DNA of 64,000 nt from Microvirga sp. ACRRW (GTDB lineage: Bacteria; Pseudomonadota; Alphaproteobacteria; Rhizobiales; Beijerinckiaceae): NCBI RefSeq assembly GCF_022346925.1, contig NZ_JAKRNJ010000004.1, positions 434,001 to 498,000 on the forward strand. The letters are read 5' to 3'. This document shows positions 22,949 through 32,390 of this stretch, one piece after another. The notes below the pieces were generated by a model, which was given only the letters and a program-made list of their open reading frames with translations, did no database searches and had not been told where the DNA came from. Each line of letters opens with the position of its first letter. The stretch's first letter is position 1. A program made the translations under genes and the position numbers.

Positions 22949-24126
22949 GTCTCGACCAGTCCTTCGGAGCTGCCGGATTCCTCCCGCCCATGTGGCAGGG
23001 AAAGATATTCCTCCGAGCGCATCTCGATGAGGCGGGACACCGTGCGGTCGAACTCGAAGGCCTCGCGGCCACTGTCTGCCTGATAGAGCTCATGAACCTC
23101 GGCCTCCGCCGAGGCGAGGAGCTTCACCTTCGCGTCGTAGAACGCATCCACCAGCATGATGAAGCGCTTGGCCTCGTTGCGGCGCTCGAAGTTCATCCTC
23201 GGGATGTTCTCGAGAATAACCGTCTCGAACTCGTCAGCGACGGCGAGGTAGTCGGCCGCCCCGAGAGGCTTGGAGCACAGATCCTCGAAGGAGAAGCGAG
23301 CCACGCCTGAAGCCGCCTGCGGCACCTCGACGGGGTGGCCTTTGACGGTGAGCGTTACGGGCTTGCCTTGCTCGCGGCCTGTGAGGCTCTTGAAGGCGCG
23401 GGTGAGCGCCGCGTGGGATTGCTCGTCGGCGGGCGCATAGAACACGGGACTGCCCGCGAGCTTCTCGAGCCGGAAATCGGTGCGGGATTCGAGCTTCAGC
23501 ACGCTCATCCGCTCCTGCAGCAGATCGATGAAGGGCAGGAAGAGCGAGCGGTTGAGACCGCCTTCATAAAGATGCTGCGGCTCCACGTTGGAAGTGGCGA
23601 CCACCACGACCCCATGCGCGAACAGCGCCGTGAACAATCTCCCTAAGATCATCGCATCGGCAATGTCGGTGACGGTGAACTCGTCGAAGCAGAGAACCCA
23701 GGCCTCCTGCGCAAGGGCTTCGGCGACGGGAGCGATCGGATCGTCGCCCTTTACTTCGCCCGTCTTCAGCTTCTGCCGGAACTCGTGGATGCGTTCGTGC
23801 ACATTCGCCATGAAGGCATGGAAATGGACCCGGCGCTTGCGCTTCACCGGCAGCGCCTCGAAGAACAGGTCCATGAGCATGGTCTTGCCACGCCCGACCG
23901 AACCCCAGACGTAGAGCCCTCTCAGTGGCGCGGTATTCTTCTTGCCGAACAGCCATCCCAGAGCGCTGGGCTTGCGCGCAAGACGGTAGTTGCCGAGTTG
24001 CTCGGCCAGCGCCTCAAACTGGCGCAGCAGCTTCACCTGCGCGGGATCGCGCTCGATGGCGCCCGAGGCGACGAGCGCGTCATAGCGTGCGGTGATGGAT
24101 TGCGGAGGGTGGAAGGTATCGGTCAC
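22945..24126 (-). CDS. zapE: Cell division protein ZapE (AFG1-like ATPase)
   Basis: 393 aa. P-loop ATPase of the ZapE/AFG1 family, associated in bacteria with Z-ring dynamics under stress and in mitochondria with membrane protein quality control. Walker A is WGSVGRGKTMLMD near residue 77, Walker B VLCFDEFTVTDIADA near residue 145, and the sensor-like VVATSNVEP follows. Length fits. It is the first gene of a two-gene unit with tetR. Confidence 0.93.
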   Translation of the reverse strand: MTDTFHPPQSITARYDALVASGAIERDPAQVKLLRQFEALAEQLGNYRLARKPSALGWLFGKKNTAPLRGLYVWGSVGRGKTMLMDLFFEALPVKRKRRVHFHAFMANVHERIHEFRQKLKTGEVKGDDPIAPVAEALAQEAWVLCFDEFTVTDIADAMILGRLFTALFAHGVVVVATSNVEPQHLYEGGLNRSLFLPFIDLLQERMSVLKLESRTDFRLEKLAGSPVFYAPADEQSHAALTRAFKSLTGREQGKPVTLTVKGHPVEVPQAASGVARFSFEDLCSKPLGAADYLAVADEFETVILENIPRMNFERRNEAKRFIMLVDAFYDAKVKLLASAEAEVHELYQADSGREAFEFDRTVSRLIEMRSEEYLSLPHGREESGSSEGLVET

Positions 24127-24182
24127 GGATCAACCGATACCGTTCCACTCATCCAAGCGCAAATGACTTGTCGTCGGGGCTG

Positions 24183-24791
24183 CTATCGCGACAGCGACAG
24201 CGGTGCGCCGGACTTGGCGAGCACACCGGAAAGCGCCGACGGGGAGCCGCGCAGGCGCGCCGCCACCGAACCGCCGGTCTGGTAGAGATAGACCTCGCCG
24301 TCGCGGAAATCCCAGGCATTCACCTTCGACAGATCCTGGTTGGAGCAGCCCGAGGCCGAGGCACGATAGAGATCGAGCGCAGGCGAGCTCGAAAGCTGGA
24401 TGCGGCAGGAATTTCCGGAAGCATCGCGCACGGACCAGTTGCCCACCACGGCCGTGCGGCTGGCGGGGGCGGCCGGAGCAACTGGTGCGGTGACGGGCGG
24501 AGGAGCAGGCGGCAGGCCCGCGAGATCCGTTCCACCGGCAGAGGGCGTCAGACCCGGGCCGAGGGGAGCGGGCGCACCGGCGATAGGCGGCAGCGCCTGA
24601 CCTTCGATGGGAGCAAGCGGCGCGGATTCGACAGGCCCCGACGGCACAGCCTCGACCGGATCGGGCATGGGCGCGGCGGCCACGCTGCGTCCCGACGATC
24701 CGCCCAGTCGCGTGGAGGAGCAGGCGCTCAGCGCCAGGGCGGCGCAGAGAGTGACGGTCAGGGCGTATGCACGGGATTTCATGTCGATCAT
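24183..24791 (-). CDS. AprI/Inh (Omp19-type) protease-inhibitor lipoprotein
   Basis: 202 aa; an ATG 9 bp inside (24782, MKSRAYAL) is an equally good start. The signal peptide ends in the lipobox LSACSS, so it should be a lipid-anchored envelope protein. A long Pro/Ala-rich linker (about residues 40-112) precedes a C-terminal domain (VGNWSVRDASGNSCRIQL ... CSNQDL ... WDFRDGEVYLY) resembling the Inh/Omp19 beta-barrel, including its paired cysteines. Brucella Omp19 of this family inhibits host proteases; the role here is inferred only. Confidence 0.8.
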   Translation of the reverse strand: MIDMKSRAYALTVTLCAALALSACSSTRLGGSSGRSVAAAPMPDPVEAVPSGPVESAPLAPIEGQALPPIAGAPAPLGPGLTPSAGGTDLAGLPPAPPPVTAPVAPAAPASRTAVVGNWSVRDASGNSCRIQLSSSPALDLYRASASGCSNQDLSKVNAWDFRDGEVYLYQTGGSVAARLRGSPSALSGVLAKSGAPLSLSR

Positions 24792-24866
24792 CGGAAGCAG
24801 GTGCTTTTGAGGGAAAAGGAATCGATTCTTGTTCTTCGTCTTGGCGCTACCCTGAAATGGCAGAGA

Positions 24867-25394
24867 TCAGGTGCGAGTCAAGCCGAGCCGATCTCGCAAA
24901 GCCTTGAGCGCGCCGATTTGACCGAGTGTGGGCTCACCCTCGGCTTCGCTCACGCGCTTGGCCATGTCGTAGACGTCTTGCCGCTGCGATTCATCGAGCT
25001 TCGCCAGCCAGAGCTTGGCGAATTTCAGCGACAGGGTATTAGAGTCGTCCGCGTGGCCCGCGACCCATTGGGCGAAGGTGTAGGTCTCCGCGATGTTCGC
25101 CACCCCCATCACATGCTGCATCTCGGCCTTGATGGCTTCTTCCGCAGCAATGCTCAGCTCACCGCGCTCCTGGGCAAGGCCGATCAGCATGGCCACCGCA
25201 GCGGCTGCTGGATCGTCCACGGCCTCGATGGCGGAGCTTTCAGCTTTCTTGCGAAAGGCCTTGCGGCGATAGGTTCCGCGCACGCGCTGGGCGGCATCGA
25301 CCACTTCGCCTGCGGCATTTCCGACATCGCGAAGGCGGTAGTACCAGAAGGCGGCGGCTCCGAGCACACCAAGTACGGCCAGAAGAATAGGCAT
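24867..25394 (-). CDS. TerB-like hypothetical protein with N-terminal membrane anchor
   Basis: 175 aa. One hydrophobic segment (residues 2-20) followed by a basic stretch (YRRKAFRKKAE), then an all-helical acidic domain with VAMLIGLAQERGELSIAAEEAI, resembling TerB/DjlA-type metal-binding helical domains. No function can be assigned. The GGAG ribosome binding site lies inside the 3' arm of a hairpin followed by a T-run that ends at the ATG, an arrangement suggesting structural control of translation. Confidence 0.7.
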   Translation of the reverse strand: MPILLAVLGVLGAAAFWYYRLRDVGNAAGEVVDAAQRVRGTYRRKAFRKKAESSAIEAVDDPAAAAVAMLIGLAQERGELSIAAEEAIKAEMQHVMGVANIAETYTFAQWVAGHADDSNTLSLKFAKLWLAKLDESQRQDVYDMAKRVSEAEGEPTLGQIGALKALRDRLGLTRT

Positions 25395-25400
25395 GAAAAA

Positions 25401-25437
25401 ACTCCGGGAATGAACCAGAGAAGGTCACGCCCGGAGT
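25401..25437 (-). terminator. Terminator-like hairpin after sdhB that contains the next gene's ribosome binding site
   Basis: Eight-bp stem ACTCCGGG/CCCGGAGT with a 21-nt loop, followed on the minus strand by TTTTTTC and then ATG. It lies 126 bp after the sdhB stop. The long loop makes it a weaker terminator than the others in this window; the GGAG in its 3' arm is the only visible ribosome binding site for the TerB-like gene. Confidence 0.6.
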
Positions 25438-25562
25438 GTTACACTGGAACGATAGCCTTAAGCTAGGCTTTTTGTCCGAGGGCCGATCCCGATGAGATCA
25501 GCCCTTTTCTTGAAATACGCATTTTTTGAACGGCGAACCGGGAACCACTTCGCCTAAAATGC

Positions 25563-26345
25563 TTAGACGGCGCGCGCCACCATCATCTTCTTCACCTCGG
25601 CAATGGCCTTTGCCGGGTTCAGGCCCTTCGGGCAGGTGTTGGCGCAGTTCATGATCGTGTGGCAGCGATAGAGCCGGAAGGGATCATGCAGGTTGTCGAG
25701 GCGCTCGCCGGTGGCCTCGTCGCGGCTGTCGATGAGCCAGCGATAGGCCTGGAGGAGAGCAGCCGGACCCAAGAAGCGGTCGCCGTTCCACCAATAGCTC
25801 GGGCAGGAGGTGGTGCAGCAGGCGCAGAGGATGCACTCGTAGAGGCCGTCGAGCTTGGAGCGCTCCTCAGGCGTCTGGCGCCACTCGGTCTCCGGCTCCG
25901 CCGTCTCCGTCTGCAGCCAAGGCTGGATCGAGGCGTGCTGGGCGAAGAAGCTCGTGAGATCCGGCACCAGATCCTTCAGCACCGGCATATGCGGCAGCGG
26001 ATAGATCTTGATCGCGCCCGATCCGCATTCGTCGATGCCGAGCGTACAGGCGAGCGTGTTGCCGCCCATGATGTTCATGGCACAGGAACCGCAGATGCCT
26101 TCGCGACACGAGCGGCGGAAGACCAGTGTCGAGTCGACATTGTTCTTGATCCACAACAGCGCGTCGAGAACCATCGGGCCGCAATCGTCGCGGTCGACAT
26201 AATAAGTGTCGATGCGCGGATTGGCGCCGTCATCCGGATTCCAGCGATAGATGCGGAATTCCTGGACGTTCGAGGCACCTTCCGGCTTCGGCCATGCCTT
26301 GCCTTCGGTGTACTTGGAGTTTTTCGGGAGAGTGAACTGGGCCAT
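25563..26345 (-). CDS. sdhB: Succinate dehydrogenase iron-sulfur subunit
   Basis: 260 aa. Carries the three iron-sulfur clusters that pass electrons from FAD to quinone in complex II. [2Fe-2S] ligands are in [21 protein letters not shown]; the ferredoxin-like part has [16 protein letters not shown] and [17 protein letters not shown] for the [4Fe-4S] and [3Fe-4S] clusters. In most relatives it directly follows sdhA, but here a 93-codon gene intervenes. Confidence 0.97.
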   Translation of the reverse strand: MAQFTLPKNSKYTEGKAWPKPEGASNVQEFRIYRWNPDDGANPRIDTYYVDRDDCGPMVLDALLWIKNNVDSTLVFRRSCREGICGSCAMNIMGGNTLACTLGIDECGSGAIKIYPLPHMPVLKDLVPDLTSFFAQHASIQPWLQTETAEPETEWRQTPEERSKLDGLYECILCACCTTSCPSYWWNGDRFLGPAALLQAYRWLIDSRDEATGERLDNLHDPFRLYRCHTIMNCANTCPKGLNPAKAIAEVKKMMVARAV

Positions 26346-26372
26346 CTGGCTCTTCCAAATGCTAGATTCTGT

Positions 26373-26654
26373 TCAACGTGCTTTGGGCTTTTTCCAGGAC
26401 GGGTCTGAAACCCCAATCTGTGCAAAGTTCAGCTTTGCCTGATTAAGAGAAACCTTATTGGCTCCCCCTGTATCAGGATGCATCTCCTGCACGGGATCAT
26501 CCTCCCAGCCGCACACGTCGCAAATCTCCCAACTGCCGGCCTCGATGAATGACATCGATTGGCAGCATGGACATTCGACAAAACCATCGACAGCCTTACG
26601 AGGACTCTCGGCAGTTCCAGCGGCAAGGAAATAATCCATTCCCGTTTTAATCAT
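26373..26654 (-). CDS. CPCC family cysteine-rich protein inserted between sdhA and sdhB
   Basis: 93 aa. Matches the CPCC cysteine-rich family: VECPCCQSMSF (Cys 28, 30, 31), then ICDVCGWEDDPVQ (Cys 45, 48) and the tail GGANKVSLNQAKLNF. The cysteine pairs suggest a zinc ribbon. Members are often solitary, and some lie near polymorphic-toxin immunity genes; no function is established that I can rely on. The ATG is one base after the sdhA stop, while base composition is visibly more A+T-rich than sdhA and sdhB, suggesting acquisition. Confidence 0.85.
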   Translation of the reverse strand: MIKTGMDYFLAAGTAESPRKAVDGFVECPCCQSMSFIEAGSWEICDVCGWEDDPVQEMHPDTGGANKVSLNQAKLNFAQIGVSDPSWKKPKAR

Positions 26655-26655
26655 C

Positions 26656-28464
26656 TTAGTACACGCGAGCCTTGGGCTCGATGTACTGGATGTCGTTCGA
26701 CATGGTGTAGGTGTGCACCGGACGGTAATCGAGGGTCACCTTGTGCGAGGTGTCGTCGAGCCATGCCAGCGTGTGCTTCATCCAGTTCTTGTCGTCGCGC
26801 TCGGTGAAGTCCTCGCGGGCATGCGCGCCGCGCGATTCCTGACGGTTGGCGGCGCCTTCCATCGTGACCACGGCCTGACCGATGAGGTTGTCGAACTCGA
26901 GCGTTTCGAGAAGGTCGGTGTTCCAGATGAGCGAACGGTCCGTGACCTTGATGTCGGCGCTCGCGTTCCACACGTCGTGGATGAGCTTGCGGCCTTCTTC
27001 CAGAACCTCGCCGGTGCGGAACACCGCGCAGTTGTTCTGCATGGTCTTCTGCATCTGAAGGCGCAGCTCGGCGGTCGAGGTCGAGCCGTTGGCATAGCGG
27101 AACTTGTCGAGACGCGAGAGCGAGAGCTCGTCGGCGCTCTTCGGCAGATCCGCGTGACGCGCATTCGGCTCCAAGATTTCGGCGCAGCGCAGGCCCGCCG
27201 CGCGGCCGAACACCACGAGGTCGATGAGCGAGTTCGAGCCGAGGCGGTTCGCGCCGTGCACGGACACGCAGGCCGCTTCGCCGAGCGCCATGAGGCCGGG
27301 CACCACCGTGTCGGGGTTGCCGTTCTTCAGCGTCAGCACTTCGCCGTGATAGTTCGTCGGGATGCCGCCCATGTTGTAGTGCACGGTCGGCAGAACCGGG
27401 ATCGGCTCCTTCGTCACGTCGACGCCCGCGAAGATCTTCGCGCTTTCCGAGATGCCGGGCAGGCGCTCGTGCAGGATCTTCGGGTCGAGGTGATCGAGAT
27501 GCAGGTAGATATGGTCCTTGTTCTTGCCCACGCCGCGGCCAGCGCGGATTTCCATGGTCATCGCGCGGGACACGACGTCACGGGAAGCAAGATCCTTCGC
27601 GGACGGCGCATAACGCTCCATGAAGCGCTCGCCTTCCGAGTTCGTCAGGTAACCGCCCTCACCGCGCGCGCCCTCGGTGATGAGGCAGCCCGAACCGTAG
27701 ATGCCGGTGGGGTGGAACTGCACGAACTCCATGTCCTGCAGCGGAAGACCCGCGCGCAGCACCATGGCGTTGCCGTCGCCCGTGCAGGTGTGAGCCGACG
27801 TCGCGGAGAAATACGCGCGTCCGTAACCGCCCGTGGCGAGGATCGTCATGTGGGCGCGGAAGCGATGGATCTCGCCGGTGGACTGATTGAGGGCCACGAC
27901 GCCGATGCAGCGGCCATCCGAATCCATCATCAGGTCGAGCGCGAAATACTCGATGAAGAAGTTCGTCTGGTTGCGCACGGCCTGGCCGTAGAGCGTGTGC
28001 AGGATCGCATGGCCCGTACGGTCGGCGGCGGCGCAAGTGCGCTGCGCGGTGCCCTTGCCGAACTCGGTCGTCATGCCGCCGAAGGGACGCTGGTAGATCT
28101 TTCCTTCCGCCGTGCGCGAGAAGGGAACGCCCCAGTGTTCCAGCTCATAGACGGCAGCGGGTGCGTTGCGCACGAGATACTCGATGGCATCCTGATCGCC
28201 GAGCCAGTCCGAGCCCTTCACGGTGTCGTACATGTGCCAGCGCCAATCGTCCGGACCCATGTTGCCGAGCGAGGCGGAGATACCTCCCTGCGCCGCGACC
28301 GTGTGCGAGCGCGTGGGGAACACTTTTGTGATGCAGGCGGTGCGAAGACCGGCCTGCGAGCAGCCGACGGTGGCGCGAAGGCCTGCGCCGCCGGCACCCA
28401 CGACCACCACGTCGAAGGTGTGGTCAATGATGGTGTAGGCCTTGCCGTTCGTTGCTTGAGCCAT
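26656..28464 (-). CDS. sdhA: Succinate dehydrogenase flavoprotein subunit
   Basis: 602 aa from ATG 28464 ([15 protein letters not shown]); the longer frame upstream lies over sdhD. Oxidises succinate to fumarate. FAD-binding [15 protein letters not shown], the His of covalent FAD attachment in [15 protein letters not shown], active-site [20 protein letters not shown], and the C-terminal capping region are present. It follows sdhD by 11 bp. Confidence 0.98.
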   Translation of the reverse strand: MAQATNGKAYTIIDHTFDVVVVGAGGAGLRATVGCSQAGLRTACITKVFPTRSHTVAAQGGISASLGNMGPDDWRWHMYDTVKGSDWLGDQDAIEYLVRNAPAAVYELEHWGVPFSRTAEGKIYQRPFGGMTTEFGKGTAQRTCAAADRTGHAILHTLYGQAVRNQTNFFIEYFALDLMMDSDGRCIGVVALNQSTGEIHRFRAHMTILATGGYGRAYFSATSAHTCTGDGNAMVLRAGLPLQDMEFVQFHPTGIYGSGCLITEGARGEGGYLTNSEGERFMERYAPSAKDLASRDVVSRAMTMEIRAGRGVGKNKDHIYLHLDHLDPKILHERLPGISESAKIFAGVDVTKEPIPVLPTVHYNMGGIPTNYHGEVLTLKNGNPDTVVPGLMALGEAACVSVHGANRLGSNSLIDLVVFGRAAGLRCAEILEPNARHADLPKSADELSLSRLDKFRYANGSTSTAELRLQMQKTMQNNCAVFRTGEVLEEGRKLIHDVWNASADIKVTDRSLIWNTDLLETLEFDNLIGQAVVTMEGAANRQESRGAHAREDFTERDDKNWMKHTLAWLDDTSHKVTLDYRPVHTYTMSNDIQYIEPKARVY

Positions 28465-28475
28465 GAGAGAATTCC

Positions 28476-28895
28476 TTAAAGCAGAATGCGGCCGAGGCTG
28501 ATCTTGAGGATGGCGTAGAGGCACGCCACGCCGATGATCGTGGCGTAGAAGTTGTTCGCGATGAGCGCGGCGAGCTTGTAGCCCTTCTCGTGCACGTAAT
28601 CCTCGATGAAGACCTGCATGCCGAGCCGCATGTGGTTCGCAACCGAGAGCACGGCGAGGAGCAGGATGATGGCGATCAGCGGATGCGAGATGATGGCGAT
28701 CGCATCCTGATAGGAAGGCGAAGCCGCAAGCGCCGCGACGATGATCACGAAAGAGATGATGAGCGGAACGTTCGCCACCGCCGTGACGCGTTGGATCCAC
28801 CAATGCTCGACGCCGTGCCCGGAAGCGCCGAGGCCCTTCACGCGGGCGAGCGGGGTGCGCATGGAAACGCGGGTATCTGCCCTGTTATCGGCCAT
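28476..28895 (-). CDS. sdhD: Succinate dehydrogenase membrane anchor subunit
   Basis: 139 aa with three hydrophobic segments (about residues 43-60, 71-87 and 110-135). The conserved HHxx-type region appears as [24 protein letters not shown], with the haem/quinone-side residues of SdhD. It follows sdhC by 10 bp in the sdhCDA(x)B operon. Confidence 0.92.
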   Translation of the reverse strand: MADNRADTRVSMRTPLARVKGLGASGHGVEHWWIQRVTAVANVPLIISFVIIVAALAASPSYQDAIAIISHPLIAIILLLAVLSVANHMRLGMQVFIEDYVHEKGYKLAALIANNFYATIIGVACLYAILKISLGRILL

Positions 28896-28905
28896 GGCTG
28901 TCTCC

Positions 28906-29301
28906 TTAGAACACGAGGAAGGCGATGACCCAGATCGCGACGGTGAGCGTGATCGAGCCGACTAGGGTGAAGCGGGCCATGTTGATGCGCTGGACGGCTT
29001 CCATGCCGTAGCCGAAATCCCAGACCATGTGGCGCACGCCGCCGAGCATGTGGTGCATGAGAACCCAGGTGTAGCCGAAGAGGATCAGGGTGCCGATGGG
29101 CGAGCCGAAGAACCATTGCACGGCCTCGAAAGCCGAGGGACCGGAGGCCAGGGCCACGAGCCAGATCGCGAACAGCGCGATACCGAAATAAAGGGCGATG
29201 CCCGTCGCGCGGTGGAAGATGGACATGGCCATCGTCCAGCTCCACCGGTAAACCTGAAGATGTGGGGACAAGGGCCGCGGGGCCACTTTCGCCTCAGCCA
29301 T
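28906..29301 (-). CDS. sdhC: Succinate dehydrogenase cytochrome b556 subunit
   Basis: 131 aa from ATG 29301, which has AGGAG about 9 nt upstream; the frame continues upstream into non-coding sequence. Signature [20 protein letters not shown] followed by SIFHRATG is typical of SdhC, and [13 protein letters not shown] contains the haem-ligand His. Three transmembrane helices. First gene of the operon; a LysR gene is divergent. Confidence 0.95.
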   Translation of the reverse strand: MAEAKVAPRPLSPHLQVYRWSWTMAMSIFHRATGIALYFGIALFAIWLVALASGPSAFEAVQWFFGSPIGTLILFGYTWVLMHHMLGGVRHMVWDFGYGMEAVQRINMARFTLVGSITLTVAIWVIAFLVF

Positions 29302-29478
29302 AGCTTTCACTCCTGATCGGCGACCTTGCATCGCCCGTAGTTTGGAATGGTTCCTAACGGAAGCGCGGGAACACCGCAATGCGCCTTCCGCCCAACTTCG
29401 CGACAAGAGGCACACTTCGTCAGCGGCGAAGAATGCCCTCCCCTCGCTTATAGGACAATTTTTAATTATTCTTATCTC

Positions 29479-29497
29479 CCTTCGCGAATGACGAAGG
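29479..29497. promoter_or_regulatory. Candidate LysR-type box (T-N11-A dyad)
   Basis: Interrupted dyad CCTTCG-N7-CGAAGG containing T(29482)-N11-A(29494), the canonical LysR-box geometry. It lies between sdhC and the divergent LysR gene, ending 6 bp before the LysR ATG and overlapping its ribosome binding site, so autoregulation and control of sdh are both possible. Confidence 0.5.
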
Positions 29498-29503
29498 AAG
29501 CCT

Positions 29504-30391
29504 ATGCAATTCGATCTGACGGATTTGAGTCTCTTCCGCCATGTGGTGGAGGCAGGCAGCATTACCCACGGGGCCGGGCGGGCCCATCTGGCGCTGGCCG
29601 CCGCCAGCACCCGCATCCGCAACATGGAGAAGTCGCTAGGAGCGCCCCTCCTCCTGCGCACGCGGGCGGGCGTGACTCTGACGCCCGCAGGCCGGACCTT
29701 GCTCCAGCACGCCCGCGCGCTTCTGGCCCAGGCCGAGAAGCTTAGAGAGGATCTCGGTTCCTTCACCGGCGGTCTCGCCGGCCAGATCCGGATTCTCTCC
29801 AACACCAACGCCCTCACCGAGTTCCTGCCCGAGGCCCTCGGCGCCTTCCTGGCCCAGCATCCGCAGGTCTCCATCGACCTGGAGGAACGTTTGAGCGACG
29901 AGATCGTGGGGCTGATCGCCGAGGGTGTGGGCGATATCGGTATCGTGGCGGGCACGGTGGATACGGGCCAGCTCGAGACCTACCCGTTCCGCAGCGACCG
30001 CTTCGTGCTCGCGGTCCCGGCGGAACACGCCCTCGCCTCGCGTCCGAGCATCGCCTTCACGGAAGTGCTGGAGCACGATTTCGTCGGTCTCGACCGGGCG
30101 AGCGCCCTCCAGCGCTTTCTCTCCAGCAAGGCCAGCCGCATCGGCAGGCCACTTCGCCTTCGGGTTCAGCTCAGGAGCTTCGATGCCGTGTGCCGCATGG
30201 TGGAGGCGGGCGTGGGCCTCGGCATCGTGCCCGAAACCACCGCCCAGCGCGCCGCCCGCACCATGGCCATCCGCCCGGTCGCACTGGAGGATTCCTGGGC
30301 CGCCCGCGACCTGACCCTCTGCATCCGCTCCCTCAAGGATCTGCCGCCCTCGGCCCGGCAGCTGATGGCGCATCTGCGGCAAGGCACGTGA
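29504..30391 (+). CDS. LysR-family transcriptional regulator
   Basis: 295 aa. N-terminal winged helix at residues 1-62 (LSLFRHVVEAGSITHGAGR; AAASTRIRNMEKSLGAPLL), then the two-lobed periplasmic-binding-like effector domain. The effector is unknown. It is divergent from sdhC with about 200 bp between, which makes sdh a possible target besides itself. GAAGGAAG precedes the ATG. Confidence 0.92.
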   Translation: MQFDLTDLSLFRHVVEAGSITHGAGRAHLALAAASTRIRNMEKSLGAPLLLRTRAGVTLTPAGRTLLQHARALLAQAEKLREDLGSFTGGLAGQIRILSNTNALTEFLPEALGAFLAQHPQVSIDLEERLSDEIVGLIAEGVGDIGIVAGTVDTGQLETYPFRSDRFVLAVPAEHALASRPSIAFTEVLEHDFVGLDRASALQRFLSSKASRIGRPLRLRVQLRSFDAVCRMVEAGVGLGIVPETTAQRAARTMAIRPVALEDSWAARDLTLCIRSLKDLPPSARQLMAHLRQGT

Positions 30392-30500
30392 TGCCCCGTC
30401 AACAACCCGCCTTCACGACGCCGTGAGCCGAGGAATAATCACCGCCCTAGAATTGTCTTGGCGGAGGGGGACCGAAAGAATCTCATCCCAGGAGGAAACA

Positions 30501-31160
30501 ATGCGTGGAACGACAGGCGTATCGCTCATGGCCTTCATCGGCCTTCTGGCCCTGCTGCCTCCCGGGGCTCAGGCGCAAAATGCCGACACCACCTTTTTCG
30601 TGACTAGTGTCGGCTCGGGCAAAGGCGCCGATCTCGGCGGGATCGAGGGAGCCGACCGGCATTGCCAGACGCTCGCCGAAGCCGCCGGAATTCGCGGCAA
30701 GATGTGGCGGGCCTATCTCTCGACCCAGGGCGCGAACGCCGTCAACGCCAAGGACCGCATCGGTCGCGGCCCGTGGCAGAACGCCAAGGGCGCCGTGATC
30801 GCCAAGGACGTAGCGGACCTGCACGGCGCCGGCAACACCCTCAACAAGCAGACGGCGCTGACCGAAAAAGGCACGATGGTGAAGGGCCGTGGCGACCAGC
30901 CCAACGAGCACGACATTCTCACCGGATCGCAAGCCGACGGCACCGCCTTTGCGGGAGCGGAGGACCGAACCTGCGGCAACTGGACGAAGAGCGGCACGGA
31001 CGGCACCGTCATGGTCGGCCACCACGACCGCATGGGCCTGGACGACTCGCCGCCCGCCAAATCCTGGAACACGTCGCATCCCTCACGTGGCGGATGCAGC
31101 CAGGATGCCCTCAAGAGCACGGGCGGCGCGGGCCTGTTCTATTGCTTCGCGGCTAATTAG
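30501..31160 (+). CDS. Secreted lectin/endostatin-like hypothetical protein
   Basis: 219 aa from ATG 30501, which follows CAGGAGGAAACA, the best ribosome binding site in the region. A signal peptide ends near GAQAQNAD. The mature part has cysteines at HCQTL, RTCGNW, GGCSQ and LFYCFA and a pattern ([36 protein letters not shown]) recalling C-type-lectin/endostatin-like folds seen in secreted bacterial proteins. Function is not known. Its stop overlaps the folD stop from the other strand (TTAG). Confidence 0.7.
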   Translation: MRGTTGVSLMAFIGLLALLPPGAQAQNADTTFFVTSVGSGKGADLGGIEGADRHCQTLAEAAGIRGKMWRAYLSTQGANAVNAKDRIGRGPWQNAKGAVIAKDVADLHGAGNTLNKQTALTEKGTMVKGRGDQPNEHDILTGSQADGTAFAGAEDRTCGNWTKSGTDGTVMVGHHDRMGLDDSPPAKSWNTSHPSRGGCSQDALKSTGGAGLFYCFAAN

Positions 31161-32059
31161 GCAGCGAAATCGACCTGAGGCATGGCGAGGCCGCGGCGCA
31201 GGCAGGCGGCCTCCAGCGTATTGCGCAGCAGGCAGGCGATGGTCATGGGGCCGACGCCGCCGGGAACCGGGGTGATGGCGGATGCCACACTTGCTGCCTC
31301 GGCATAGGCCACATCGCCGACCACCTTGGTCTTGCCCTCGCCGGCTGCCGGATTCGGCACGCGGTTGATGCCCACATCGATCACGATGGCGCCGGGCTTC
31401 ACCCAATCGCCCTTCACCATCTCGGGACGACCGACGGCGGCAACCAGAATGTCGGCCTCGCGGCAGACCTCAGGCAGATCGCGGGTCTTGGAATGCGCCA
31501 CCGTCACCGTGCAGCTCTGCGCGATGAGCAGCTGCGCCATCGGCTTTCCGACGATGTTCGAGCGGCCCACGACCACGGCATTGAGGCCCGCAAGATCGCG
31601 GCGAACCGATTGCACGAGGAGCAGGCAGCCCAAAGGCGTGCAGGAGACGAGGCCCGGCACGCCGGTCATCAGCTTGCCCGCATTGATGGGGTGGAAGCCG
31701 TCCACATCCTTTGCCGGATCGATGGCCTCGATCACCTTCTGCGTGTCGATCTGCTTCGGCAGCGGCAGCTGCACGAGTATGCCGTCCACCGCTGGATCGG
31801 CATTGAGCTGCGCGACGAGGGCCAGAAGATCGGCCTCGGAGGTCGAGGCGGGCAGCACATGCTCGAAGGAGCGCATGCCGACTTCCACCGTCTGCTTGGC
31901 CTTGTTCTTCACGTAGAGCTGGCTCGCGGGGTCCTCCCCCACGATCACCACGGCAAGGCCAGGGGTCACGCCTTTCGCCGACAGATCCTTCACCGCATGC
32001 GCGATGCGGGCGCGCAGACCCTCGGCATAGGCTTTTCCGTCGATGATGGTGGCGGTCAT
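31157..32059 (-). CDS. folD: Bifunctional methylenetetrahydrofolate dehydrogenase/cyclohydrolase FolD
   Basis: 300 aa. Interconverts 5,10-methylene-, methenyl- and 10-formyl-THF with NADP in one-carbon metabolism. Family signatures: the catalytic Lys in [14 protein letters not shown], the [15 protein letters not shown] segment, [22 protein letters not shown], and the C-terminal [10 protein letters not shown]. Start 4 bp after the DUF167 stop; probably in an operon yggT-DUF167-folD. Confidence 0.96.
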   Translation of the reverse strand: MTATIIDGKAYAEGLRARIAHAVKDLSAKGVTPGLAVVIVGEDPASQLYVKNKAKQTVEVGMRSFEHVLPASTSEADLLALVAQLNADPAVDGILVQLPLPKQIDTQKVIEAIDPAKDVDGFHPINAGKLMTGVPGLVSCTPLGCLLLVQSVRRDLAGLNAVVVGRSNIVGKPMAQLLIAQSCTVTVAHSKTRDLPEVCREADILVAAVGRPEMVKGDWVKPGAIVIDVGINRVPNPAAGEGKTKVVGDVAYAEAASVASAITPVPGGVGPMTIACLLRNTLEAACLRRGLAMPQVDFAA

Positions 32060-32063
32060 GGGC

Positions 32064-32378
32064 TCAAGTTCCTGTCAAAGCGGCGATGTCTCTGGCGAGG
32101 GCTTCCCCGTCGCCTGCGATCAGAAATGTCTTCAGCCGGGCGGTCGCGCCCGCTTGCAAGCTGACGGCGGAGGCAGGCAGCCTCAACGCTTTGGCAAGCA
32201 GCCGCCTCACCCCGTCATTGGCCGCCCCGTCCTCGGGTGCGGCCCGGACGCGAACCTTCAGCACCAGCTGGCCGTTGGAGAGCGCCTCGACCCCGCCGAT
32301 GGCATCGCGCCCACCCTTGGGCGTCACGCGCACGCGGACCTCAAGACCGTCGGGGCGGATGCGCCAGGGCTGGCTCAG
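32064..32378 (-). CDS. DUF167 (YggU-like) protein with uncertain, apparently non-canonical start
   Basis: The core from GTG 32333 is 89 aa ([20 protein letters not shown]...[15 protein letters not shown]), matching DUF167/YggU. Family members begin earlier with a PW....DGL.V pattern, which is present here upstream in the same frame ([16 protein letters not shown]). Between the yggT stop (same frame, 32391-32393) and GTG 32333 there is no ATG, GTG or TTG; CTG at 32378, with AAGG shortly upstream, is the only near-cognate start that would include the PW motif. I give the CTG start; GTG 32333 is the conservative alternative. Function unknown. Confidence 0.7.
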   Translation of the reverse strand: MSQPWRIRPDGLEVRVRVTPKGGRDAIGGVEALSNGQLVLKVRVRAAPEDGAANDGVRRLLAKALRLPASAVSLQAGATARLKTFLIAGDGEALARDIAALTGT

Positions 32379-32390
32379 GGCCTTCTTCCC

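Noticed and set aside
26713..28479. 588-codon plus-strand frame opposite sdhA
   Set aside because: Antisense shadow of sdhA.
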